64,000 nt of DNA. Source: Bin125 sp026705025. Its GTDB lineage: Bacteria > Chloroflexota > Dehalococcoidia > Bin125. Below, one piece after another: positions 25,356-33,478 of this stretch (position 1 is its first letter; each line of letters starts with the position of its first letter). A program made the translations under genes and the position numbers. The DNA is taken from contig JAPPBN010000012.1 of assembly GCA_026705025.1 (NCBI GenBank), positions 1 to 64,000 of the forward strand. Reading direction: 5' to 3'. The notes under the pieces were generated by a model, which worked only from the letters and a program-made list of their open reading frames with translations, searched no databases and was not told the origin of the DNA.

Positions 25356-26333
25356 ATGACCACACCGGACTCCGACAATACGCCCCCCTTCGTTGGCAGG
25401 AGCGATCAGACCGTGAAACACCTCGAGGGACGGATCTGCATCATCACCGGCGGCGCCGGCGGCATCGGTTCCAATCTTTGCCGCGTCTTTGGCGAGCAAG
25501 GCGCCAAAGTCGTCGTCGCCGACACCGGCTTCGACGTCGAAGGACGCTTCGGCATGGACGCCTCCAAAGTCGAAGCGATCGTTGACGAAATCCGCGATGC
25601 CGGCGGCGAAGCCGTACCCTTCGTCGGCGATGTCGCCGACATGGATACCGCCGAGCGCATGGTCCAGACCGCGATTGACGAGTTCGGCGGCCTCGACGTG
25701 CTGGTCTGCGCCCACGGCATTCTGCGTGAGCGCATGATCTTCAACATGCTCGAAGAAGAGTGGGACGGCCTGGTCCGCGCACATCTCAAAGGCTGCTTCG
25801 CGCCAACCAAGTTCGCCTCGATCTACTGGCGAGCCAACCGCGACGGCGGGCATCGACGGATCATCTACTTCACCTCCGACGCCGGCATCCGCGGTTCGGC
25901 CGGGCAGCCCAACTACTCGGCCGCCCACGCGGCCAAACTCGGTCTCATGCGTTCAAATGTCGGCGCACTCGGTCGCTACGGTGTGACCACAAACTGCATT
26001 GCCCCCGGCGCCTCCACGCGGATGACCGACCGCGGACTCGGCGTGGACTCGTCAGAACCTGCGCCATCCGAATCTGCGGCCGGCACCGCGCGCGACCCAA
26101 AGAACGTCGCACCGATCGTGGCCTGGCTTGCCTCCGACCAGTCCGATGCTGCCAACGGCCGCATCTTCGGCGCCAGCGGCCACCGCATCTCTCTGTTCTC
26201 CGAGCCGGTGCTCGAGCGCTATCTCCATTTCGACGACAACAGGATCGAGATCGACACCCTCTTCGAGCTCTGGCCGCACACACTCGGCGCTGGTGGATTC
26301 CCGCGAAACAGCATTCGGCCGGGTCTGGTTTGA
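25356..26333 (+). CDS. SDR-family paralogue with a YxxxH active site
   Basis: 325 residues, closely similar to the gene just upstream over its whole length, with 16 extra residues at the N-terminus. It has the TGGAGGIG cofactor motif, CAHG instead of NNAG, FTSDAG for the catalytic Ser and YSAAHAAK in place of YxxxK. Shared changes show that the substitution predates the duplication and is retained. The extra N-terminus and acidic/polar C-terminal tail differ. It starts 31 bases after its neighbour and is probably co-transcribed. Substrate unknown. Confidence 0.85.
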   Translation: MTTPDSDNTPPFVGRSDQTVKHLEGRICIITGGAGGIGSNLCRVFGEQGAKVVVADTGFDVEGRFGMDASKVEAIVDEIRDAGGEAVPFVGDVADMDTAERMVQTAIDEFGGLDVLVCAHGILRERMIFNMLEEEWDGLVRAHLKGCFAPTKFASIYWRANRDGGHRRIIYFTSDAGIRGSAGQPNYSAAHAAKLGLMRSNVGALGRYGVTTNCIAPGASTRMTDRGLGVDSSEPAPSESAAGTARDPKNVAPIVAWLASDQSDAANGRIFGASGHRISLFSEPVLERYLHFDDNRIEIDTLFELWPHTLGAGGFPRNSIRPGLV

Positions 26334-26344
26334 TTGTGCTCTGT

Positions 26345-26364
26345 TATTGCAAGCGGTTGCATTA
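26345..26364. promoter_or_regulatory. Candidate operator upstream of the metal transporter
   Basis: TGCAAGCGGTTGCA at 26348-26361 is a perfect palindrome except for its central positions and extends loosely to 26345-26364 (TA on each side). It overlaps a possible -35 (TTGCAT, 26357-26362), with a -10-like CATAGT at 26378-26383, and lies 49 bases before the znuA start. The position fits a repressor. A Zur-type regulator is suggested by the target; the TGCAANCGNTTGCA form also fits LacI-family operators. Confidence 0.45.
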
Positions 26365-26413
26365 GAGGCGCGTCGCCCATAGTCTGACTTCGCACTGCTG
26401 GAAGTCAACCTCC

Positions 26414-27400
26414 GTGACCAGATTCCGTCTCGCTCTTTCGCTGTCCCTCCTCGCGATCGCGCTGTCGCTCCTCGGTGCGGCGTGCGGGAGCGATGCGCAA
26501 GATGACCGGCTGTTGGTCGTCACGACGGTTGCGCCGCTACGCAACATCATCGAAGAGGTCGGCGGAGACCGCATCGCCGTCGTTGCGCTTGTTCCCGAGG
26601 GCACCAACAGCCACACCTTCGACCCGCCGCCCTCGGCCGTCGGCGAGATCGAGAAGGCCGATCTGATCATCATCAACGGGCTCAATCTCGAGCTGCCGAC
26701 GCTGGAACTGGCCGAGGCCAACGCAGCCGACAATACGCCGATCGTCCTGCTCGGCAATCTCGCCGTCTCGCCCGACGAGTACGTGTTCGACTTCTCGTTC
26801 CCCGAAGAGGACGGCAACCCGAATCCACACCTGTGGACGGCGCCTCACCTGGCCGTCGAGTACGCCGAGATCGTTCTTGGAGAGCTGAGCAAGGTTGATC
26901 CCGAGGGTGCCGACTACTACTCAGACAACGCCGATCTGTTCATCGCCCGACTCTGGGAACTCGACGAAGCAATCGCCGAAGCAACGGCCACGATTCCGCT
27001 AGCGCATCGCAAACTGATCACGTATCACGACTCATTTCCCTACTTCGCGCCGCGCTACGGTCTGGAGATCATTGGCGCGATTCAGCCCTCAGACTTCTCG
27101 GAACCGGCGCCGCGCGAGGTCGCCAATCTGATTGGACAAATCCGAGACGCCGGAGTACCGGCGATCTTCGGTTCGGAAGTCTTCCCCTCGGAAGTGCTGG
27201 AGACCATCGCCGAAGAAGCCGGCGCGGTGCAGGTCTCGACGTTGTCGGACGATGACCTGCCAGGAACTCCGGGCGACCCGGGGAACACGCTGGTCGGCAT
27301 GATGGTGGAAAATGTACGGACTATGGTGACCGTGCTCGGCGGCGATGCATCGGCGCTGGATAGATTTGATACGAGCAGCACGTGGCAACCGTCGGAGTAG
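26414..27400 (+). CDS. znuA: Zinc/manganese ABC transporter substrate-binding lipoprotein
   Basis: 328 residues. A lipoprotein signal peptide ends in LGAAC with Cys24 as the lipidated residue. The TroA/ZnuA metal site is recognisable: H67 in NSHTFDP, H139 in NPHLW, H205 in TYHDSFPYFAPRYGL and E255 in GSEVFPSE. The charged His-rich loop of many ZnuA proteins is absent; a short acidic loop (EEDGNPNPH) is there instead. It captures metal for the downstream ATPase and permease. It starts with GTG. Zinc versus manganese cannot be settled; the His3-Glu site fits either. Confidence 0.92.
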   Translation: MTRFRLALSLSLLAIALSLLGAACGSDAQDDRLLVVTTVAPLRNIIEEVGGDRIAVVALVPEGTNSHTFDPPPSAVGEIEKADLIIINGLNLELPTLELAEANAADNTPIVLLGNLAVSPDEYVFDFSFPEEDGNPNPHLWTAPHLAVEYAEIVLGELSKVDPEGADYYSDNADLFIARLWELDEAIAEATATIPLAHRKLITYHDSFPYFAPRYGLEIIGAIQPSDFSEPAPREVANLIGQIRDAGVPAIFGSEVFPSEVLETIAEEAGAVQVSTLSDDDLPGTPGDPGNTLVGMMVENVRTMVTVLGGDASALDRFDTSSTWQPSE

Positions 27401-28248
27401 ACGCGCTCGTCGAACTGCAAGGCGTCGCCCTGGGTTACGAGGGCGTTGTCGCCTTGCGCGACGTCGACGTGTCCATCGCTCCCGGTGAGCTGATCGGCAT
27501 CGTCGGTCCCAGCGGCTGCGGCAAGACCACCCTGCTGCGGTCCCTGCTGGGCGAACCCGAACTCTACGCAGGCACGGCCAAGGTCGCCGACAACACCCGC
27601 GTCGGCTATGTCCCACAGGTCGAAACCGTGGACTGGAACTTTCCCATCACAGTGGAACAGGTGGCGATGCTCGGTAGCTGGCGGACCCGCCGCTGGCTGC
27701 CGTGGACCAGCCGAGCCGAACGTAGTCGTGCCCGGGTAGTGCTCTCCCAGCTCGGCATCGCCGACCTGGCCGATCGCCCGATCCGCGCGCTCTCCGGTGG
27801 ACAGCAACAACGCACCTTTCTCGCTCGCGCCCTGATCCGGTCGCCGGATCTGTTGCTCCTCGATGAACCGACTTCAGGTGTCGACATCAAGACACGACAC
27901 GAGATCCTGCATCAATTGGCCGGTCTGAACACGGCCGGCGTGACCGTCGTCTTGACCACACACGACCTCAACGGCGTCGCCTCACACCTGCCACGGTTGA
28001 TCGCCCTGGGCGAACAGACAGTCCTCGCCGACGGGCCGCCGTCTGAGGTCTTGCAGCCCGACATCCTCGAACGCGCTTACGGGCAGCCGATGCTGGTCGT
28101 GCAGAGCGGCCACGAGACCTACGTCTTGCCGATCCCCGAGGAAGCGCCCGGCGCACACGGCGATGTGCTGCCGCCGCCAGAAGTCGTCAACGTGATCGGA
28201 CGCCCCGACAGCGACTCGGACTCTGACTCAACGTCTGCTCATGCTTGA
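27382..28248 (+). CDS. znuC: Metal ABC transporter ATP-binding protein
   Basis: 288-residue ABC ATPase powering the ZnuACB importer. Walker A GPSGCGKTT, signature LSGGQQQR and Walker B LLLLDEP are all present, followed by the H-loop THDL. The C-terminus has an unusual Ser/Asp-rich tail (SDSDSDSTS) and a PPPEV linker. It starts with GTG at 27382, overlapping znuA by 19 bases, and its end overlaps znuB by 8 bases, so the three genes form one translationally linked unit. Confidence 0.93.
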   Translation: MATVGVDALVELQGVALGYEGVVALRDVDVSIAPGELIGIVGPSGCGKTTLLRSLLGEPELYAGTAKVADNTRVGYVPQVETVDWNFPITVEQVAMLGSWRTRRWLPWTSRAERSRARVVLSQLGIADLADRPIRALSGGQQQRTFLARALIRSPDLLLLDEPTSGVDIKTRHEILHQLAGLNTAGVTVVLTTHDLNGVASHLPRLIALGEQTVLADGPPSEVLQPDILERAYGQPMLVVQSGHETYVLPIPEEAPGAHGDVLPPPEVVNVIGRPDSDSDSDSTSAHA

Positions 28249-29110
28249 GCCATTCGAGTTTGGCTTCATGCAACGCGCGATGATCGCTGCCACCCTGGTC
28301 GGCGGCGTCACCGCCGCAGTCGGCGTGTTCGTCATCCTGCGCCGGCTCGCCTACATCGGACATGGCCTCGCCCATAGCATCTTCGGCGGCGCGGTCGTCT
28401 CGTTCACAATCGGATTCAACTTTTTCCTCGGCGCCAGCCTCTGGGGAGCATTCAGCGTCTTTCTGATCAACCAGGCCGCGCGTCGCCGGCAGATCGGTGG
28501 CGACGCGGCAATCGGCATCATCACCACAGCCGCATTTGCGATCGGCATCGCCGTGATCTCTCGTGCGCGCAGCTTCACCCGCGACTTCGAGGCTGCGCTG
28601 TTCGGCGAGATCCTGGGCATCACCAACCAGGATCTGTACGTCACGGCCGGGATGGTCCTATTGATCGCCATCGTGATGTTTCTGCTCTGGAAGCCGCTCG
28701 TGTTCGTCACCTTCGACCAGGATGTCGCCACGTCCTACGGCATTTCTGTGCGCTGGGTTGAAGCGATCTTCTCGCTGGCCCTGGCCGCAACGGTCGTTGC
28801 CGCTCTGCAGGTACTGGGCGTGACGCTGATCGCGGCGGCCTTGGTGATTCCTCCAGTGGTCGCCCGACTGTTGACCGATTCGTTTCCCCGCCTCTTCGTG
28901 ATCGCCGTGTTCATCGGCGCTCTCACCGGATTCCTCGGCGTCTACGTGTCCTGGTTCGTCGATGTCTCCTCCGGCGCGACGGTGGTACTGGTCCAGTCGG
29001 CCGTCTTCGCCCTCACGCTCGGCTGGGGAGTTCTGGAGTCCCGTCGCGGCTTCAGCGCCGCTCGCCGAGCGGAACGACTCGCCGGCCTCGAACGCTCCCT
29101 GAATGACTGA
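28241..29110 (+). CDS. znuB: Metal ABC transporter permease
   Basis: 289-residue integral membrane protein of the ABC-3 (ZnuB/MntC-like) family, with about eight hydrophobic segments and the family blocks LGGVTAAVGVFVILRR-like start (about 20-33), YIGHGLAHSIFGG and VTLIAAALVIPPVVARLLTD. Last gene of the znuACB unit, overlapping znuC by 8 bases. It forms the channel through the cytoplasmic membrane. Confidence 0.93.
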   Translation: MLEPFEFGFMQRAMIAATLVGGVTAAVGVFVILRRLAYIGHGLAHSIFGGAVVSFTIGFNFFLGASLWGAFSVFLINQAARRRQIGGDAAIGIITTAAFAIGIAVISRARSFTRDFEAALFGEILGITNQDLYVTAGMVLLIAIVMFLLWKPLVFVTFDQDVATSYGISVRWVEAIFSLALAATVVAALQVLGVTLIAAALVIPPVVARLLTDSFPRLFVIAVFIGALTGFLGVYVSWFVDVSSGATVVLVQSAVFALTLGWGVLESRRGFSAARRAERLAGLERSLND

Positions 29111-29122
29111 GCGACTGGCTAG

Positions 29123-29137
29123 AGTCTGAATCAGACT
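29123..29137. promoter_or_regulatory. Palindrome upstream of the P-type ATPase
   Basis: AGTCTG-AAT-CAGACT is a 15-base, near-perfect palindrome located 30 bases before the ATPase start and 12 bases after znuB stops. It is a plausible dimeric regulator site or a small hairpin separating the importer from the ATPase gene. No T tract follows. Confidence 0.35.
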
Positions 29138-29167
29138 GCAACATCGCTCCGTCCATAGAATCGTTCC

Positions 29168-31933
29168 ATGTCCAGCCAGCCCAGTAACGGCTCCGCCGAC
29201 TCCATCGAGGATGCGCCACCGCCCATCTTCGACCTCGCGGCACTGGAAGAGGGCCAGCCGTCGCTTGATCCTGACACGCTGAGCCGCGTCACCGAGGCGC
29301 TTGCCGAGGCAGAAGGCCGAAGCCAGGGCGATTGGCTCTCCGACTGGCCGAGTTCGACCACCACCATCGAGTCGCCCCCGCCGCTCGCGCTGGAATCGGG
29401 GGCCGCACTCTCGCCGTTGGCCGAGCCGGCCGAAGCGCCTCGTCCGCCGGCCAGAACCAGTCCTGCCGAACCACCGGAGCTTGTCGGTCTGACGCAGACC
29501 GAAGTTACGCAGCGCATGGAAGACGGCCGCGTCAATCGTGACACGTCGAAGCAGCGCTCCGACCTCGACGTCATCCTCACGAACGTTTTCACCTACTTCA
29601 ACGTGGTCCTCTTCAGCCTGATCGGCATCCTGCTGATCCTGGCCATCACCGAGCAGAAGACCGACCACCTGCAGGACGCCGCGTTCGTCGGCATGGTGGT
29701 CCTCGCCAACGTGCTTGTGGGGACGTTCCAGGAGTTGCGAGCCACGCGCAAACTGCGACAACTCGTCGCCCTGACGGCGCCCACGGCCACAGTCGTCCGG
29801 GAGGGCTTCGAGCGAGAGATCCTGGCGACGGACGTGGTCGCGGATGATCTGCTGGTTCTGCGCAGCGGCGACCAGGTCGTGGCCGACGGCCCGATTGTCT
29901 GGGACGAGGCCGAGCTGGATGAATCGATCCTGACCGGTGAGACCAGCTCGGTCCGGCGCGGTCCCGGCGAAACGCTCGAGTCGGGCGCGTTCTGCGTCGG
30001 CGGCTCGTGCTACTACCAGGCGACGCACGTCGGCGACCAGTCGCGCGCCGTTCGCGAAACACGCGACGCCCGCGAGCTGAAGCGCACGGAGACGCCGCTC
30101 CAGCTTCGCTTCAAGCGCATCCTCGACGGCCTGATCGTCGCCACCGCCATCCTCGGACTGCTGATCTTGATCTCCTTCCTGATTACCGGACGCGAGTTCG
30201 ACGAAGCCGTCAAGGCAACGATTGCGACCGCCACCTCGGTCGTGCCCGAGGGTCTGATGCTCGGTTTTACGGTCGCATTTGCCGTCGGGGCGCTGCGCGT
30301 CTCTCGGCTTGGCGCAATCGTGCAGGACAACACCGCCGTCGAGGCGCTCAACTACCTCGACACCATCTGTCTCGACAAGACCGGCACGATCACCGCCAAC
30401 CGATTGCAGGTCGATGACGTGCGCTGGGCGCCGGGCGGTCGTTCGCTGGCCGGCTGGCTGGGTGCGTTCGCCGTCTCGACCTCGGCCAACAACCGCACCG
30501 CTGAAGCGCTCTCGACCGCGTTCGCGGCGCAGACCAACGGCGCCCAGCTCGTCGACGACGAGCCGTTCAACTCCGAGCGCCGTTGGAGCGCGGCTCGCCT
30601 GCGACTGGGACCCGAGGAGCGAATCTTTGTGCTCGGCGCGCCCGAGCGTCTGCTTCGAACGGACGACGAGGACGACGTTGACGATGAGGCGGCGCGCTCG
30701 GAACTGTCGGCGGAGTACGAGCTCGCCGCCCAACGGGGACTGAGGGGCGTGGTCTGCGCCGAGGCCGCCGCCATGCCTGATCCCGAGACCGACACGCTGC
30801 CGTCGCTTCGGGTGATCGCGTTGATCACGGTCGCCGACGAGTTGCGCGAGGAGATCGCCAACGCGTTCCGGATGATGGACGAGCTCGGCATCGAGCCCAA
30901 GATCATCAGCGGCGACAATCCCGCGACCGTGGCCGCGCTCGTTCAGCAACTCGGGATCCTCCTGCCGGGCGGCCTGATCACCGGTTCCGCGCTGGCTCGG
31001 CTGAACGAGTCCGATTTCGCCGACGCCGTGGAGTCGAACTCGGTCTTCGGACGGATCGCGCCGCAGCAGAAGGAGCAGATTGTCGCGGCGCTGCAGGCGA
31101 ACGGCCGATACGTGGCGATGGTCGGCGACGGCGCCAACGACGTCCGCGCGCTGCGACAGGCCGACGTCGGTGTGGCCATGGAGTCGGGCGCGAACACGGC
31201 CAAGGGCGTTGCGTCGATCGTCCTGCGCAACGACTCGTTTGAGGCGCTGGTCAAGGGATCGGCCGTGGCGCAGAGCGTGCTTGGCAACGCCTCTCAGCTC
31301 TCCAAGCTGTTTGTGACCAAGAGCTTCTACGCGTTCCTGATCATCTTCATCTCCAACATGATGGGTCTCGAGTTTCCCTTCCTGCCTCGCCACGGTTCGC
31401 TGACCGCACTGTTCACGCTCGGCGTGCCGGCCGTCTTCATCACCCTGACCCGGCCGCCGCGCTCGGCGGGCCGCGACTTCCTTTCCTCGACGATGCGTTT
31501 CGCGATCCCCGCCTCGCTCGCGCTGGCCGTTTCGGCCGTGGCCGTGCACCTGCTGACCGAGGGCATCCTCGGGCGACCGGTCGAGGACGCCCGCACCCTG
31601 GTTTCGACCACGATCGGCATCGTCGGGCTGGCCTACATGGTCGAGGTGATCGGCTACCAGGGCGCGACCCGTGAGAACCTGATGCGCCCGGCGCTGGTCA
31701 CCTTCTTCGGCGTCGCGCTGCTGGGTATCTTCATCCTCACGCTCTACACCCCGCCCCTGCGCAACTTCTTCGACTTCTCCCCGCTCTCCGCTGCCGAGTG
31801 GGCGATCGTCGCCTTCGCTGTCGCTGCGGCGCTGGCCGGCAAGTGGCTGCTGTCGACCTATGCCGCCCAGATCATGCGCCGGTTGACCGGTCAGGCCTAT
31901 GAAGAGGCGGCTGCGCGCGGCCGGGCCAACTAG
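29168..31933 (+). CDS. P-type cation ATPase, CtpE-like
   Basis: 921-residue P-type ATPase that pumps cations using an aspartyl phosphate. Catalytic motifs: TGET at 256-259, the phosphorylated D403 in DKTGT and GDGAND near 653-658. The membrane motif is VPEGL (359-363), as in the mycobacterial calcium transporter CtpE, not the CPC of heavy-metal pumps. About ten membrane helices are expected. Residues 1-105 are an unusual acidic, Pro/Ser-rich N-terminal extension absent from typical members. The stop TAG shares its bases with the stop of the convergent lyase gene. It follows znuACB, suggesting metal homeostasis; calcium is the best guess. Confidence 0.9.
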   Translation: MSSQPSNGSADSIEDAPPPIFDLAALEEGQPSLDPDTLSRVTEALAEAEGRSQGDWLSDWPSSTTTIESPPPLALESGAALSPLAEPAEAPRPPARTSPAEPPELVGLTQTEVTQRMEDGRVNRDTSKQRSDLDVILTNVFTYFNVVLFSLIGILLILAITEQKTDHLQDAAFVGMVVLANVLVGTFQELRATRKLRQLVALTAPTATVVREGFEREILATDVVADDLLVLRSGDQVVADGPIVWDEAELDESILTGETSSVRRGPGETLESGAFCVGGSCYYQATHVGDQSRAVRETRDARELKRTETPLQLRFKRILDGLIVATAILGLLILISFLITGREFDEAVKATIATATSVVPEGLMLGFTVAFAVGALRVSRLGAIVQDNTAVEALNYLDTICLDKTGTITANRLQVDDVRWAPGGRSLAGWLGAFAVSTSANNRTAEALSTAFAAQTNGAQLVDDEPFNSERRWSAARLRLGPEERIFVLGAPERLLRTDDEDDVDDEAARSELSAEYELAAQRGLRGVVCAEAAAMPDPETDTLPSLRVIALITVADELREEIANAFRMMDELGIEPKIISGDNPATVAALVQQLGILLPGGLITGSALARLNESDFADAVESNSVFGRIAPQQKEQIVAALQANGRYVAMVGDGANDVRALRQADVGVAMESGANTAKGVASIVLRNDSFEALVKGSAVAQSVLGNASQLSKLFVTKSFYAFLIIFISNMMGLEFPFLPRHGSLTALFTLGVPAVFITLTRPPRSAGRDFLSSTMRFAIPASLALAVSAVAVHLLTEGILGRPVEDARTLVSTTIGIVGLAYMVEVIGYQGATRENLMRPALVTFFGVALLGIFILTLYTPPLRNFFDFSPLSAAEWAIVAFAVAAALAGKWLLSTYAAQIMRRLTGQAYEEAAARGRAN

Positions 31934-32988
31934 TCGCCGTACAGCTCGGCCAACTCCGGATCCTTGGCCGAGAGCATCTCGGCCAGGTCGAGCAGCACCT
32001 GGCATTGCTTGTAGGTCGCGTCGTCCTGCATCTTGCCGTCGACCACGGCGACGCCGCCGGCGCCGCCCGCGTCCTCCATGGCGGCGACCACACGGCGCGC
32101 GAACGAGACCTCGTCCGGGTTGGGCCGGAAGACCGCCTTGGCGATCGGGATCTGGTTGGGATGCAGCGTCCAGGCGCCGACGCAGCCGAGGATGAAGGCA
32201 GCGCGGAACTGGTCCTCGCAACCGACCGGATCGGAGAAGTCGCCGAACGGCCCGTAGAACGGATAGATCTCGTTGGCCGCGCAGGCGTCGATCATCCGGG
32301 CCAGCGTGTAGTGCCAGGGGTCCTGGATGTAGGACGTGCGCGGGGCCGCCTCGTCGTTGGGGTCGGCGTCGGTGCGCACGACGTAGCCGGGATGCGGACC
32401 GCCCACGCGGGTCGTCTTCATCCGCCGCGAGGCCGCCAGGTCGGACGGACCCAGGCTCATGCCCTGCAGTCGGGGACTGGACTGGGCGATCGCCTCGACG
32501 TTGGAGACGCCTTGCGCCGTTTCGAGGATGGCGTGGATTAAGATCGGCCGGCTCAGGCCGTTGCGTGCTTCCAGTTGGGCCAACAGCAGGTCGAGGAAGC
32601 GAATCTCCTCCGGTCCGTTGACCTTGGGCAGCATGACGGTGTCCAGCACGTCGCCGATCTCCGCGGTCAGCTCGAGCATGTCGTCGAGGAACCAGGGGCT
32701 GTCAACCGCGTTGACCCGGGTCCAGAGCTTGGTCGCGCCCAGATCGAGCGTCTTGCCCACGTCGATCAGCCCGGCCCGGGCTGCTTCCTTCGCGTTCGGC
32801 GGGATCGCGTCTTCGAGGTTGCCCAGCAGGATGTCCACGGTCAGCGCCAGTTGCGGCAAGCGGTTGCGGATCCGCTCATTGGATGGATCGAAGAAGTGGA
32901 TCATCCGCGAGGGATAGGTGGGGATGTCGGACGGCGGTGCTGGCGCGCCGAGCACCAGCGGGCGGAGGAACTGTCGGGGAACGGGCAT
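31930..32988 (-). CDS. HpcH/HpaI aldolase/CitE-like lyase
   Basis: 352-residue member of the HpcH/HpaI and CitE/malyl-CoA lyase superfamily, TIM-barrel enzymes that cleave or form C-C bonds next to CoA thioesters. Features: LGNLEDAIPPNAKEAAR (metal-site Glu/Asp block), the WTRVNAVDSPWF strand, LPKVNGPEEIRFLD, ILIHAILETAQGV and LGPSDLAASR. The frame starts earlier at 33060, but the ATG at 32988 has AGGAGG eight bases before it. Likely a malyl/citramalyl-CoA lyase-type enzyme. Its stop overlaps the convergent ATPase stop by 4 bases. Confidence 0.9.
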   Translation of the reverse strand: MPVPRQFLRPLVLGAPAPPSDIPTYPSRMIHFFDPSNERIRNRLPQLALTVDILLGNLEDAIPPNAKEAARAGLIDVGKTLDLGATKLWTRVNAVDSPWFLDDMLELTAEIGDVLDTVMLPKVNGPEEIRFLDLLLAQLEARNGLSRPILIHAILETAQGVSNVEAIAQSSPRLQGMSLGPSDLAASRRMKTTRVGGPHPGYVVRTDADPNDEAAPRTSYIQDPWHYTLARMIDACAANEIYPFYGPFGDFSDPVGCEDQFRAAFILGCVGAWTLHPNQIPIAKAVFRPNPDEVSFARRVVAAMEDAGGAGGVAVVDGKMQDDATYKQCQVLLDLAEMLSAKDPELAELYGD

Positions 32989-33127
32989 GGATTGACCTCC
33001 TGGCTTCTGGCCTGAGCCTATCGGTGGTTCGCCATGTCGGCCGAATTCATCTGCGGACACGGCGGAGCCAGGGCGGGTGACCCGTTGAAAGAAAAAAAAC
33101 GAGCGGGAACGGGAAGGCGGTCGGCGG

Positions 33128-33478
33128 CTACAAGGGGTCGTCGTCCTCGTCCCGCGTCTCTTCGTCCGGTAGGGAACCCCCCTCTGTCTCTACGAGACAT
33201 CTCCCCCCGCCTGACGGCGGGGGGAGAGCGGAACCCGCGGTGGGAGAGGGGGCGGCATGGTCATAGAGGTCGCGGAGGAGGTGTCGGGCGACGTCGAAGG
33301 GGTCGGTGGCGAGGTACATGCGGTGGTTGCGGCGGGCGCGATCGTTGGGGGCGAAGAGCTCGCGGACGACGGCGTCGAGGGCGTCGAGCCGGCGATACGC
33401 GGGGGCATTGCTGTTGGCGCGCCGCCAGAGACGATCGATGTTGGCTCGGAAGTGGAAGGGGTTGGTCGTGCAGTTCAT
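33128..33478 (-). CDS. Small hypothetical protein with repeat-derived tail
   Basis: 116 residues. The first 75 (MNCTTNPFHFRANIDR..., helix-rich with many Arg/Leu) look like a genuine protein; GAGGAA lies about seven bases before the ATG. The remainder is low-complexity Pro/Gly and acidic, because the frame runs through the G/C hairpin at 33200-33227. No family recognised. It may have been altered by insertion of that repeat. Whether it is expressed is uncertain. Confidence 0.45.
   Translation of the reverse strand: MNCTTNPFHFRANIDRLWRRANSNAPAYRRLDALDAVVRELFAPNDRARRNHRMYLATDPFDVARHLLRDLYDHAAPSPTAGSALPPPSGGGRCLVETEGGSLPDEETRDEDDDPL
33200..33227. repeat. REP-like G/C hairpin element
   Basis: Perfect 12-bp inverted repeat (TCTCCCCCCGCC / GGCGGGGGGAGA) with a TGAC loop. 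It is followed by another G-rich stretch (gaacccgcggtgggagaggggg). The block resembles interspersed palindromic elements; a related-looking segment is near 48411. It lies inside the 3' half of the small minus-strand gene. Confidence 0.6.

Noticed and set aside
28658..32221. A 1187-codon open frame on the minus strand overlapping the importer permease and the P-type ATPase
   Set aside because: It runs antisense to two genes with clear catalytic motifs, has biased composition and no recognised domain, and is expected from high third-position GC in the real genes.
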